From the NCBI RefSeq assembly GCF_020852615.1, contig NZ_JADZAJ010000018.1, positions 45,802 through 109,801 on the forward strand: a stretch of DNA of 64,000 nucleotides, read 5' to 3'. Source of the DNA: Nitrosomonas sp. Its GTDB lineage: Bacteria > Pseudomonadota > Gammaproteobacteria > Burkholderiales > Nitrosomonadaceae. Positions 1 to 13,097 of this stretch are shown here, piece after piece. The notes beneath the pieces were generated by a model, which was not told the origin of the DNA, ran no database searches, and saw nothing but the letters and a program-made list of their open reading frames with translations. The first letter of the stretch is position 1. Every line of letters begins with the position of its first letter. Position numbers and translations under genes: made by a program.

Positions 1-1167
<1,167 letters not shown>

Positions 1168-1277
1168 TCACAGGATAATGGAAAACAGAGTGAATGAAGA
1201 GAGTTTCCAGATTTTTGCAGAACATTGCGCAGAGCAGGTTGTTTTGCGTATTTCCTAAATCTTTCAGGAGAAATCAC

Positions 1278-1970
1278 ATGAAAATCAGATTGACCGGTTT
1301 ATCACTTGCTATAGGTGCTTTGTTTGCGCTTCCGTCTGCCATGGCGACTTCACCAGCAGCGGATACTTCAATCCGGCAGGGGGGAGCCAGTTATCTGGTG
1401 CTGGCAGAGGCCCAGCAACAGCAGCAGGAACAACATCAGCACCAGCAGCGCCAGGGGCAAGGGGGTGGAGCGGGTGGCGGTCAGGGTCATGCGAATAACT
1501 CGGGGGAAGGCGGTCATGCTGGCCATGGCGGGGGCGGGCAGGGTGATCAGGGTCAGCATGGCAAGCAATGCAAGGGTAAAGATAACGGGGGAGGCGAACA
1601 TGCCGGCCATGGAGATAAAGGTAAACATGGGCATGGTCACGGCTATGCGCACAGTATCGCCATGCAAGCTGATGCATTGGGCCTGTCCGATGAGCAGCTC
1701 GGTAAAATCGTACGCCTGCACCTGAAGGAAGATAAACAGGCGCATGAGCGTATCAAAGAGAAAATGAAAGCCAGTATGAAAGCTTTCCGGGAAGCGGTTT
1801 CTCAGCCGGCCACAGATGATGAAACCCTACGCAAACTGGGGCAGGCACATGTTGACAGCTTTAACGAAATGGTTAATTACCATATCCAGGAGCGGAAAAC
1901 CGTTCGCAGTATCCTGACCCCTGAGCAGATCGGGAAGCTTAAGGGTATTACAACCGGGCATGAGCACTAA
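1278..1970 (+). CDS. Exported His/Gln/Gly-rich protein with Spy/CpxP-like helical C-terminus
   Basis: I chose the ATG at 1278 because it has an AGGAG ribosome binding site seven bases upstream and starts a clear signal peptide (MKIRLTGLSLAIGALFALPS, cleavage near AMA). An upstream in-frame start at 1194 would bury that signal. The mature protein has two parts. Residues about 40-125 are low complexity, rich in Gln, then Gly, His and Asp/Lys, with repeated HAGHG-type units and one Cys. Residues about 130-230 form a charged helical region ending in LTPEQIGKLKG, which fits the LTXXQ motif of the Spy/CpxP periplasmic chaperone and metal-response family. The histidine clusters suggest divalent metal binding (inference). 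It converges on corA, a divalent cation transporter, but no functional link is shown. Confidence 0.75.
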   Translation: MKIRLTGLSLAIGALFALPSAMATSPAADTSIRQGGASYLVLAEAQQQQQEQHQHQQRQGQGGGAGGGQGHANNSGEGGHAGHGGGGQGDQGQHGKQCKGKDNGGGEHAGHGDKGKHGHGHGYAHSIAMQADALGLSDEQLGKIVRLHLKEDKQAHERIKEKMKASMKAFREAVSQPATDDETLRKLGQAHVDSFNEMVNYHIQERKTVRSILTPEQIGKLKGITTGHEH

Positions 1971-2034
1971 GGTCTGCTGAGAAACTGTTTTTACTGTCAG
2001 GCCAGGCAGTCAGTGACCGGACCGGCAAATTCGG

Positions 2035-2065
2035 GACCGGCAGTGGTGGAAGTGCCCTGCCGGTT
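2035..2065. terminator. Hairpin between convergent genes, possible terminator
   Basis: GACCGGCAG (2035-2043) can pair with CTGCCGGTT (2057-2065) around a 13-base loop. A pyrimidine-rich tract with a T5 run follows only about 12 bases later on the plus strand. It lies between the convergent stop codons of the Spy-like gene and corA, where a bidirectional terminator is expected, but the distant T-run makes it a weak example. Confidence 0.3.
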
Positions 2066-2095
2066 CTGGTCTGGCGTGACTTTTTCTTCTTTTCC

Positions 2096-3223
2096 CTATA
2101 GCCAGCGTTTGCGCCGGAAGTAGATAAGCATGCCGATAACAATCATGATCATTACACCGAGCACATAGATATAACCAAAGCGCCAGTGGAGTTCCGGCAA
2201 ATTCCAGGGACTGGAAGTATCGAAATTCATTCCGTAAAGCCCGGTGATGAACATGAGCGGAAGAAAAATAGTTGCGATGATGGTCAGTGCTTTCATGATG
2301 TCGTTCATGCGCTGGCTTACCGCGGATAAGTAAGTATCAAGCAGGCTGTAAGCCATTTCACGGTAAGTTTCCACAAAATCAATCACAATCACGCAATGAT
2401 CGTAACAATCTCGCATGTAGAGGTGAGTGGTTTCAGAGAGAAATCGCCCGTCATCGCGCATGAGCTCGGCGATAATCTCGCGCTGTGGCCACCAGGCACG
2501 GCGCATCAGTACCAGTTTGCGCCTGGCGTAATGAATCCGGTTACGTGCTTCGCGGCTGGGGTCATCCAGAATCTCGTCTTCCAGTGATTCCAGTTCATCG
2601 CCCAATTCTTCCAGCAATGGAAATCCGTTGTCCACGATGACATCAATCAGCGCATACAGCAGATAATCTGCTCCGTATGTACAGATTTTCCCCATACCTC
2701 GAATCCGCTGACGTACTGATTCAAACGTATCGTCCCGGTTTTCACTGATACTGATAAGGTAGTTTTTACCTGGAAAGAAGCTGATCTGGTCAATAATCAG
2801 CGTATGTTCATCAGTCCGGTGTATGTGATTGAGTACGATAAACTGATGGTTGTCATAGGCTTCAATCTTGGCTCTTGCCTCCTGATGCAGTACATCCTCA
2901 AGCGCAAGCGGGTGTAATCCGAAGGTTTGGCCAAGTATTCGCAGCTGTTCCGGTGCCGGCAGGCCCTGCAGGTGCAGCCAGGTAATATCAGTGGCATCCG
3001 TTTCGGGAGGGCCACAGTCTGTGATCGCAATATCGTGCCTTTCTTCAATCAGGCCTTCCTTGCCATAACGCAATAGAGACAGTCTGGCCAGTGGCACGCG
3101 GGTGATTTTTTCATCTTTTGCCAGCTCCAGTGAACCCGGAGAGGCCCCGGGGCGGTAATTGCGAGTATGACTTTTATGTGATCTGGCGGGGTGTGTTGCT
3201 GTTTTATGTTTCATGGCAAGCAT
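2096..3223 (-). CDS. corA: CorA-family magnesium/cobalt transport protein
   Basis: CorA is a pentameric inner-membrane channel for Mg2+ and Co2+. The 375-residue protein has the large cytoplasmic N-terminal domain and ends in two membrane helices. The signature GMN sits at the end of the first helix (FITGLYGMNF) and is followed by an acidic/aromatic loop and a second helix that ends in a basic RRKRWL tail. The N-terminal 40 residues are basic and longer than in short CorA proteins. Two starts are possible, ATG at 3223 or ATG at 3214; neither has a good Shine-Dalgarno sequence. The gene is monocistronic and convergent with the exported Spy-like protein. Confidence 0.92.
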   Translation of the reverse strand: MLAMKHKTATHPARSHKSHTRNYRPGASPGSLELAKDEKITRVPLARLSLLRYGKEGLIEERHDIAITDCGPPETDATDITWLHLQGLPAPEQLRILGQTFGLHPLALEDVLHQEARAKIEAYDNHQFIVLNHIHRTDEHTLIIDQISFFPGKNYLISISENRDDTFESVRQRIRGMGKICTYGADYLLYALIDVIVDNGFPLLEELGDELESLEDEILDDPSREARNRIHYARRKLVLMRRAWWPQREIIAELMRDDGRFLSETTHLYMRDCYDHCVIVIDFVETYREMAYSLLDTYLSAVSQRMNDIMKALTIIATIFLPLMFITGLYGMNFDTSSPWNLPELHWRFGYIYVLGVMIMIVIGMLIYFRRKRWL

Positions 3224-3545
3224 CTGTTACAAAATAGCCGGGAGCCGGGTCTTTCTGCTTCCGGGAGGATAGGCCGGAAATTTTAACCTAAAAACCCCGG
3301 CTGACTGCTTGTTTATTTCCTTAACATCATGATAATTTTCAACTTTATTTCCATTTTTGTATTCATTCTCTGGTGGGTTCGCTACGAGCAGGATTGTATC
3401 TTTTTCCGGGGGCATGGCTGCGTTGTAACTCCCGGGAAGGGAACAACCATTCCGCGTCGTTGCGCCTTGTCCTGCACCCGGCAAGGCACACTCCCACTCG
3501 TCTAACTGAGGTTTTCAGGTTTAATTCTGATAGTGGTTTTCAGTA
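3224..3545. other. Intergenic region between corA and the DedA-PAP2 gene
   Basis: These 322 bases separate two divergently transcribed genes and should hold both promoters. An 85-codon minus-strand frame (3227-3484) crosses it, but its composition is Pro/Gly/Lys-rich without any domain, signal peptide or ribosome binding site, so I do not call it. No tRNA-like or strong hairpin structure stands out. Confidence 0.5.
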
Positions 3546-5051
3546 ATGGAACAATACTTCGCAGCTATTCTGCCTTCAATCGAGCATTTTCATGCGCTTG
3601 GTTACTGGGCGGCTTTTCTGGCAGCACTGCTGGAAACGGTACTGGTGGTCGGATTGTTTCTGCCCGGATCAACATTTCTGTTGCTGCTGGGAGCGCTATC
3701 ATCCGCCGGGCATCTCGATTTCACCGGTTTGTTATGGTTTGCTGTAGCAGGCGCAGTACTGGGAGATAACGTCAATTACTGGCTGGGGCAGCGGTATGGC
3801 CGGAAATGGGTTCAAAGCGGCATCGGGTTCCTGACGCCGGATCATTTCGGGAAAGTTCGCCATTTCTTTGATCAGCATGGTGCAAAGAGTGTTTTTCTCG
3901 GGCGTTTCGTCCCAAGTGTCAAGGAAATCGTACCTTTTGTGGCGGGGATGGCAGGGATGCACTACCGCACGTTCATGCCCTGGAATATCCTGGGCGGAAT
4001 CGGCTGGGGGGTGCAGTGGGTGGGCGGTGGCTATCTGTTCGGGCAGTCACTCACGCTGGCACAAGCCTGGATGTCCCGCGCAGAAATGGCGTTACTGGCC
4101 ATACTGACTGCCTGGGTCGTGCTGTGGCTTGTCCGGTATTATCTGCTTCGCTATGGCAACCGGCTGTGGCGGGCAACAGTATCGTTCGGTCATATACTCG
4201 GGAGCAGATTGATTGGCAATCCATACGTGCAGCGGTGGATGCACCAGCATCCCGGCAGTGTCCGGTTTCTGGCGGAGCGTATTGATTACACCTGTTTTTC
4301 CGGCCTTCCACTGACGCTTCTTGTTTTGTCACTCGCTGTTACGCTGGTTTTGTTTGCCGAGGTTGCTGAAGATGTTGCCACTGCTGATTCGATTGTCGTT
4401 GTGGATCATGTCACAGCCCGGCTGATTTCTGCATTTCGTGCACCCGAACTGGTTCCAATTGCCATCTGGATTACGAACTGGTGTGCGCCACCCGTGGTTG
4501 GCGTATTGCTGGTGGTGGCATGTTTGCTGCTGTGGCTGGTGAATCGCCGGTTTGCTGCTGCAGGTCTGGTGATTTCATTACTGGGCGCCTCCCTGTTCAG
4601 TATGCTGAACAAACTGGCCTTTCAGCGGCTCCGGCCGGATGGCGCCGTGCTGCTGGAACCATCCTATTCCTTCCCGAGCAGCCACGCCACCCTGTCAATC
4701 GTATTTTATGGATTTCTGGGGTACTTACTGATCAGATGCGCGAGGAAGCGGGACACACGGATCAAATTATTTTTTATCACAGCCGGGTTCGCCCTCCTGA
4801 TCGGACTGAGCCGCATCGTGCTCGGCGTACATTATCTGAGCGATGTCTGGGCGGGCTATCTGGTGGGGTTGCTGTGGCTGATCGTGGGCATCAGCGTAAA
4901 TGAATGGCTTGCCGCAAGCGGACGAATTGACTGGAAGTTACCGCTCGACCGGCGCCGGAAAATAATGGCGTTCTCCCTCATATTCATCACAGTGGTCAGC
5001 ATTGCCGGTTATTTGTTCGCCCGGGCACTGGTTTTCCGCAATCTGCAATAG
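3546..5051 (+). CDS. DedA (VTT)-family membrane protein fused to PAP2 phosphatase
   Basis: A 501-residue, two-domain integral membrane protein. Residues about 1-200 match the DedA/SNARE-associated family, polytopic proteins needed for envelope lipid homeostasis and recently tied to undecaprenyl-phosphate recycling. Typical features are the FLPGSTFLLLLGAL and GDNVNYWLGQRYGRK motifs and the GRFVPSVKEIVPFVAGM segment. Residues about 250-490 form a PAP2-type phosphatase with the three family motifs: KLAFQRLRP, PSSHATLS and SRIVLGVHYLSD, all with catalytic Arg/His/Asp in place. Lipid phosphatase activity on undecaprenyl pyrophosphate or phosphatidic acid is inferred. The start is the ATG at 3546. 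Confidence 0.88.
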   Translation: MEQYFAAILPSIEHFHALGYWAAFLAALLETVLVVGLFLPGSTFLLLLGALSSAGHLDFTGLLWFAVAGAVLGDNVNYWLGQRYGRKWVQSGIGFLTPDHFGKVRHFFDQHGAKSVFLGRFVPSVKEIVPFVAGMAGMHYRTFMPWNILGGIGWGVQWVGGGYLFGQSLTLAQAWMSRAEMALLAILTAWVVLWLVRYYLLRYGNRLWRATVSFGHILGSRLIGNPYVQRWMHQHPGSVRFLAERIDYTCFSGLPLTLLVLSLAVTLVLFAEVAEDVATADSIVVVDHVTARLISAFRAPELVPIAIWITNWCAPPVVGVLLVVACLLLWLVNRRFAAAGLVISLLGASLFSMLNKLAFQRLRPDGAVLLEPSYSFPSSHATLSIVFYGFLGYLLIRCARKRDTRIKLFFITAGFALLIGLSRIVLGVHYLSDVWAGYLVGLLWLIVGISVNEWLAASGRIDWKLPLDRRRKIMAFSLIFITVVSIAGYLFARALVFRNLQ

Positions 5052-5141
5052 AAGTATCGCCCAGTGTGATTGAAAGGCTTAACGTTTGAAATCAGTGACA
5101 CAAGCTGCAGAAGGGCATCTTCCCGGACGAATAATCATGCG

Positions 5142-5264
5142 TTACTTGTTACAGCGGGTTGTGCCGAATGAATCTTTCCGGCAGCTCAGGTCAGCGGCTG
5201 TTATCGAACCGGTAACGCTGAGTGTGAGAATGATCAAAGTGAACTCTTTGACATTCATAGCCAT
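5142..5264 (-). CDS. Small exported cysteine-containing peptide (40 residues)
   Basis: From the ATG at 5264 the minus strand encodes 40 residues: a hydrophobic signal-like segment (FTLIILTLSVTGSITAA) and a short tail with two Cys (DLSCRKDSFGTTRCNK). A good ribosome binding site (GAGGAAAAG) precedes the ATG, and an internal ATG two codons later is also possible. The tail could form one disulphide in the periplasm. I recognise no family. It is the last of three consecutive minus-strand small ORFs here. Confidence 0.5.
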   Translation of the reverse strand: MAMNVKEFTLIILTLSVTGSITAADLSCRKDSFGTTRCNK

Positions 5265-5325
5265 CACTTTTCCTCAGTTGATTTGATCGAAAGATTCGCC
5301 ACAATAGCAACATGACGGCCTCGTC

Positions 5326-5430
5326 TCACACCAGTTCTACGCAGGGTGGACATTTCCCGGTAGGTGCCGGAGCCGGCATTTCTTTGCGCAGCATCTGATC
5401 GACTGCAGGGTTGGCCCTTGCCATTGACAT
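5326..5430 (-). CDS. Possible small ORF, 34 residues, CPPC motif
   Basis: The minus strand from ATG at 5430 (or 5424) to TGA at 5326 encodes 34 residues ending in a GKCPPCVELV tail. It begins two codons after, and in the same frame as, the stop of the 124-codon gene ending at 5434. It could be a separate short gene or the tail of a longer protein cut by a nonsense mutation. No signal peptide is visible. I do not recognise it. Confidence 0.3.
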   Translation of the reverse strand: MSMARANPAVDQMLRKEMPAPAPTGKCPPCVELV

Positions 5431-5433
5431 GAA

Positions 5434-5808
5434 TTACTTGAGCAGGCCGTACTTGGTCAAGCAGCGATGCTTACCCTGCTTTTCACGAGGAATGACAGTC
5501 GCAGGTGTTTTTTCGAAAGGATCTGTGTCTTGCTGGTCTTTGTACCATCCCTTCTTGTAATCAGTTGTGCACTCTGAAAATTTGTTGCAAACCTCAAGTT
5601 TTGTGCAGATGAGCTGATCATCTTTCTCATAGAAATAGTAGGTGGCGCCAGAGTATGGTGGTCTGGGGTAGCTTTCCGTCCGAACAGTTATCTTGGCAGC
5701 TGAATCCGACCGGCCGACTGTAGCCTTTGTCGCTACAGCGGCGTGGGGCAGGTTAGACACGGTGGCCAAAACCAACATGATCAAATGAGTATTTTTCGTT
5801 GCTTCCAT
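5434..5808 (-). CDS. Hypothetical exported protein, 124 residues
   Basis: Unrecognised protein. The N-terminus (HLIMLVLATVSNLPHAAVA) looks like a signal peptide with cleavage after about residue 26. The mature part is about 98 residues, rich in Lys, Thr and Tyr, with four Cys (CTKLEVC, ECTT and HRC) that could form two disulphides. No clear Shine-Dalgarno precedes the ATG at 5808 or the alternative ATG at 5778. Two further small Cys-containing ORFs lie immediately downstream on the same strand, suggesting a small operon or its remains. Confidence 0.55.
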   Translation of the reverse strand: MEATKNTHLIMLVLATVSNLPHAAVATKATVGRSDSAAKITVRTESYPRPPYSGATYYFYEKDDQLICTKLEVCNKFSECTTDYKKGWYKDQQDTDPFEKTPATVIPREKQGKHRCLTKYGLLK

Positions 5809-5950
5809 GTGATATCGAAAGAGCTAACGTAATGTATATGACATGTTATCTAATAATCTGCATTGCCTTAATACGATGCCGGTAAATTAAAGAGTGCTTT
5901 CAATAAAGCGCATCACCGACATTTTCGTAATTATCGCGACTCTGGGTGAA

Positions 5951-6142
5951 TCAGTGCGAGTTTTTGTGCCCAACCCGTTGCCACGCTTTACCATCGAACA
6001 TATACGCCAGCAACGGAATATCAGTTTCCCGACAGCCACTGCAGCCGTATTCTGAAGCATTCCAGGGTTGTGCAAAGGTGTCCGGGGATTCAAACTGTAT
6101 ACAGTTGGTATCTTTTTCAATCGGTCTGTCATGAGGGTAAGT
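5951..6142 (-). pseudogene. Protein-like fragment without a proper start
   Basis: The minus-strand frame closing with TGA at 5951 encodes a coherent stretch of about 64 residues, including KDTNCIQFESPDTFAQPWNA, CSGC and a MFDGKAWQRVGHKNSH tail, with ordinary amino-acid composition. No start codon with a ribosome binding site is found near its beginning. Extending it upstream runs antisense through the signal peptide of the GDSL hydrolase gene. It may be the 3' remnant of a lost gene. The remaining stretch 5809-5950 shows nothing I can name. Confidence 0.35.
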
Positions 6143-6143
6143 T

Positions 6144-7139
6144 ATGAAAAAACTGATAACGGGTGTATTTTTTCTGATCTTCATGCTGTTCGGAACTGCC
6201 CGGGCAGCGCCGTTTACCAGCCTGTACGCGTTTGGGGACAGTCTCTCGGATGGCGGTAGCAGCCCGGCTGCGGTAATGAGCATTTACAGGCTGCTGGGAA
6301 ATAATTGTGATCCGGCTCATCCCTGTCCGCCTTATGTGGGTGGGCATTATTCCAATGGGCCGGTAGCGGTTGAATATCTGGCAAATTCAATCCTGCCTGG
6401 CGGCGCAAATCCGGGTAATTTTTTCAATTATGCAGTTGCCGGGGCAACCAGCGGTATTGGCAATTATGGTGATGAAGGAACGGCAGCTACAGGAGGTGAA
6501 TTTGAATTACCCGGTATCAGCCGGGAAATTGTGGGTTATTTACTTTCTTCGGGAGGTGCAGCTGATCCGGATGCGCTTTATTTTGTCTGGGGGGGAGCGA
6601 ATGATTTCCTGACGGGAGGAGCGCCTGCTGATGCGGCGAAGAATATTGCAAACAGTGTGGATGCCCTCATTTTTGCAGGTGCCACCCATTTCTTTATACC
6701 CAATCTGCCTGATCTGGGGCGGACACCTTATGCTGCAGAACAGGGTATGCAGGAGCTGGCGCTGGCTTTTTCCAGTGCGTTTAATGCAGCACTGTCTGCC
6801 GAGCTGGCGGAACTGGGTATGCAGTCCCCGGCTGTAGAAATCATCCGGTTTGATGCCTTTTCCGTTTTTAATCAGATTACGGATAATCCGGCGGCACATG
6901 GTTTTACCAATGCACAGGAAAGCTGTCTGACTTTTCAGGCTGGATGGGTGCAATGCAGCGATCCGGATCAATACGTGTTCTGGGATGGACTGCATCCTGC
7001 CACGCGAGCACATGCCCTGTTTGCTTCGGTTTTTGCCCGGGCAATCCCGCTACCGGGAACGCTTGCCCTGCTGATATCAGGCTGGCTGATGCTTGTGATT
7101 GTGCGCAGAAACAGGGTTGGCAAGAACCTGACCGATTGA
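6144..7139 (+). CDS. Secreted GDSL/SGNH-family esterase with VPLPA-CTERM-like C-terminus
   Basis: A 331-residue exported hydrolase. A signal peptide (MKKLITGVFFLIFMLFGTARA) precedes the SGNH block I motif (YAFGDSLSDGG, nucleophile Ser near residue 35). Block III follows (WGGANDFL, with Asn near residue 153), and the DGLHPATRAH block supplies the Asp/His pair near the end. The substrate is probably an ester or lipid, not identifiable here. The C-terminus has Pro-Leu-Pro, a hydrophobic helix and basic residues (IPLPGTLALLISGW then RRN), closely resembling PEP-CTERM/VPLPA-CTERM signals read by exosortases. The gene meets ampD tail to tail with no spacer. Confidence 0.85.
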   Translation: MKKLITGVFFLIFMLFGTARAAPFTSLYAFGDSLSDGGSSPAAVMSIYRLLGNNCDPAHPCPPYVGGHYSNGPVAVEYLANSILPGGANPGNFFNYAVAGATSGIGNYGDEGTAATGGEFELPGISREIVGYLLSSGGAADPDALYFVWGGANDFLTGGAPADAAKNIANSVDALIFAGATHFFIPNLPDLGRTPYAAEQGMQELALAFSSAFNAALSAELAELGMQSPAVEIIRFDAFSVFNQITDNPAAHGFTNAQESCLTFQAGWVQCSDPDQYVFWDGLHPATRAHALFASVFARAIPLPGTLALLISGWLMLVIVRRNRVGKNLTD

Positions 7140-7685
7140 TTATCGGGTTGCTTCGAGTGCTTCCCGGTAGCCTTGCCAGTCGAAATAAGGGCCAGGGTCA
7201 GTTTTTCTTTGTGGTGCAATATCAGTGTGTCCAACGATGTCATTGATGGGATAGGCTGCCTGTATGGCCCGGGTGAGTTCTACCAGCCGGGTATATTGAA
7301 TCGATTCAAATGGCTGGTTATCACTGCCTTCCAGCTCGATGCCAATGGAGAAATCATTGCAGCAGGTGCGACCTTGCCAGTTGGATGCGCCGGCATGCCA
7401 GGCACGCAGGGTACAGGGGACGAACTGGATGATTTCACCATCGCGCCGAATAAAAAAATGGCTGGAGACTCTCAATCCTGCCAGTGCCTGATAATACGGA
7501 TGTGCTTGCGGGTTGATCCGGTTGGTAAACAGCTCAATCACACCTTCACCGCCAAATTCTTCCGGTGGCAGGCTGATGGCATGAATCACCAGCAGGCTGA
7601 TGTCATTCCGGTCCGGCCGCTCGTCGCAGTTGGGCGAGGGAATGTATCTGGCATGAATAAGGCAGCCGTCCGCGTCGATTCGCAT
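7140..7685 (-). CDS. ampD: 1,6-anhydro-N-acetylmuramyl-L-alanine amidase AmpD
   Basis: Cytoplasmic zinc amidase that cleaves the peptide from anhydro-muropeptides during peptidoglycan recycling. The start at 7685 (MRIDADGCLIHARYIPSPN) aligns with known AmpD N-termini; an upstream in-frame start at 7736 would add 17 unlikely residues. Zinc ligands and catalytic residues are visible in LLVIHAISLPPEEFGG, AWHAGAS and GHTDIAPQRKTDPG, and the length (181 residues) is normal. It lies between the GDSL gene (convergent) and tmk (divergent, 76 bases apart). No good Shine-Dalgarno sequence is seen. Confidence 0.94.
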   Translation of the reverse strand: MRIDADGCLIHARYIPSPNCDERPDRNDISLLVIHAISLPPEEFGGEGVIELFTNRINPQAHPYYQALAGLRVSSHFFIRRDGEIIQFVPCTLRAWHAGASNWQGRTCCNDFSIGIELEGSDNQPFESIQYTRLVELTRAIQAAYPINDIVGHTDIAPQRKTDPGPYFDWQGYREALEATR

Positions 7686-7761
7686 GGATAATGACAGGTT
7701 AGTAGCGTGACAGTCTGGTGCTGTTACTAAGTGCACCCTGTAAACAAATCATTTTAATTGA

Positions 7762-11588
<3,827 letters not shown>

Positions 11589-11589
<1 letters not shown>

Positions 11590-13097
11590 CAATTCGACTC
11601 CTTGGCGATGCGCTCCAGGCCTGCCGCCGTCGTGCGGTATTGCTGGTTCGAGCTGCGCGGCTTGTCAGGAATGGTCATTTCGAGCAGGCCGGCATCGAGC
11701 AGCGGGCGCAGGACCTGGTTCCGGAACTTGGTCCTATTGACTCGTTTGACGGTGGCCATCAGTTCTGAAATTGCCTTGGGAGTAACAGCCATTTCAATGA
11801 TCTGGACTTGGTGCTCACTTAGTCCCGACTGGGTCCCGACTGGGTCCCAACTGGGTCCCAACTTGATCCTGGCTTCCACCGCCACCGGCCAACCTCGCGC
11901 CGCCCGCGCCGCCGCCACGTCGAACGTCACTACCACGGCGCCGGTGTGCACGGTCGTGAGCGGCGGCTCCAGCCCGGCTTCGCGCATCAAACCGGCGATC
12001 TTCAGCGTGCCGCGCCCCCATGTCTCGATGATGCCGCGCCGGTAGAACGCCTGTGCAATCAGCGGATTCCAGGGCTTCGATTCGTGCTGCCGCAGCAGCG
12101 CTTCCGGGGTCAGGCCGAAGTGCAGATCGCCGATGGAAATGATCTCCAGCCGGTCGTCGTACAACGCCACATTGACCGACCCGCCGCCGATGGCGTAATC
12201 CCGATGCACGAAGGCATTGGCCAGCGCCTCGCGCAACGCCTCGACCGGGAACAGCGGCGTATCCTCGCGTTCCATCTTGCCCGGGATGATGCGCCCGGCG
12301 ATGGGCAACGACTCGATCAGAAACCGCTCCGCCTTGCGCATCAACGCGAAGGCGTTGCCCTGAAACTGGCGGTTGTCGAGGAATTCGTCGCGGCTGGTGC
12401 CCTTGAAGCGTGCCACCTTCAGCAGCAATTGCGGAAAATCGGGCAGCGGCACATCGTCGCGACAAAACAGCACCACCGCCGCGCGGGACAGCTTGCCGCC
12501 ATCCACCAGCAGGTTCATGCCGCGCAGGATATCCATCGGTTCGCGCGTGCCGGGGTCTTCGCTGCGCCCCCGGCGAATGGATTCCTCCAAGGTCTGCACC
12601 ATCTCGCGCGTGTCCAGCCTGGTCGTATCCCAGCCGTCGGCAGGCTGGTTTTCCCAGCGCTGCACGGCGTGCAACTCTTCCATCAACAGGCGCTGCTGCA
12701 CATCGCGCGGCATCACCCGCGTGGTGTTCAGCACCCGCTCGTAGGGCACGCCGCGATAGTGCGTGACCCGCCCGCTGCGCGACACCGTAACCACCAGCAC
12801 TTCGCGCTCCGCCTCGACTGGTACGCGCTCCACCGTGGGAAACAGCGGCGGCTCGAAGTGGCGAAACTCCTGCGCCAGTTCTTCCAGCGTGCGGTCATTG
12901 ACCGTCTGCCCCACCGCCTTGCCCGAAGGCGTGACGCCGAACAGCACGCGCCCGCCCTGGCCGTTGGCGAAAGCGCACAGCGTGCGGCAGGCGCGCTCCT
13001 TTTCCGCCGTGGATTTCTTGAATTCGAGGGTGGCGGATTCGCCGGAGATGAGCCAGGCGGTGAGTTGAGAGCCTGTCATCGAGCTGGAATTTCTCAT
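11589..13097 (-). CDS. AlbA_2 (Schlafen-type) DNA-binding/ATPase-fold regulator in the hsd operon
   Basis: A 502-residue protein of the family often annotated as RecG-related or divergent AAA-4 regulators. Residues about 12-140 form the AlbA_2 domain ([25 protein letters not shown]). Residues about 283-375 resemble the HATPase_c_4 domain ([25 protein letters not shown]). Residues about 428-495 look like a winged helix. Such proteins frequently accompany type I restriction genes, but their role is not settled. The start overlaps the reverse-transcriptase stop as ATGA, and the stop overlaps the hsdR start. Residues about 412-426 are encoded by an 11-bp tandem repeat, described separately. Confidence 0.8.
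11818..11861. repeat. 11-bp tandem repeat inside the AlbA_2 regulator gene
   Basis: On the plus strand, four consecutive 11-bp units read CTTAGTCCCGA, CTGGGTCCCGA, CTGGGTCCCAA and CTGGGTCCCAA. The last two are identical, the second differs at one base, and the first is more diverged. The unit is not a multiple of three, so the coding strand runs through it in three phases ([13 protein letters not shown]). Gain or loss of a single unit would shift the frame of the regulator. Confidence 0.9.

Noticed and set aside
1309..1745. Overlapping frames on both strands in the His-rich gene
   Set aside because: The low-complexity repeats keep several frames open; only the frame with a signal peptide and ribosome binding site makes sense.
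3227..3484. 85-codon minus-strand frame upstream of corA
   Set aside because: No ribosome binding site, signal, domain or plausible composition; it fills the promoter region of two divergent genes.
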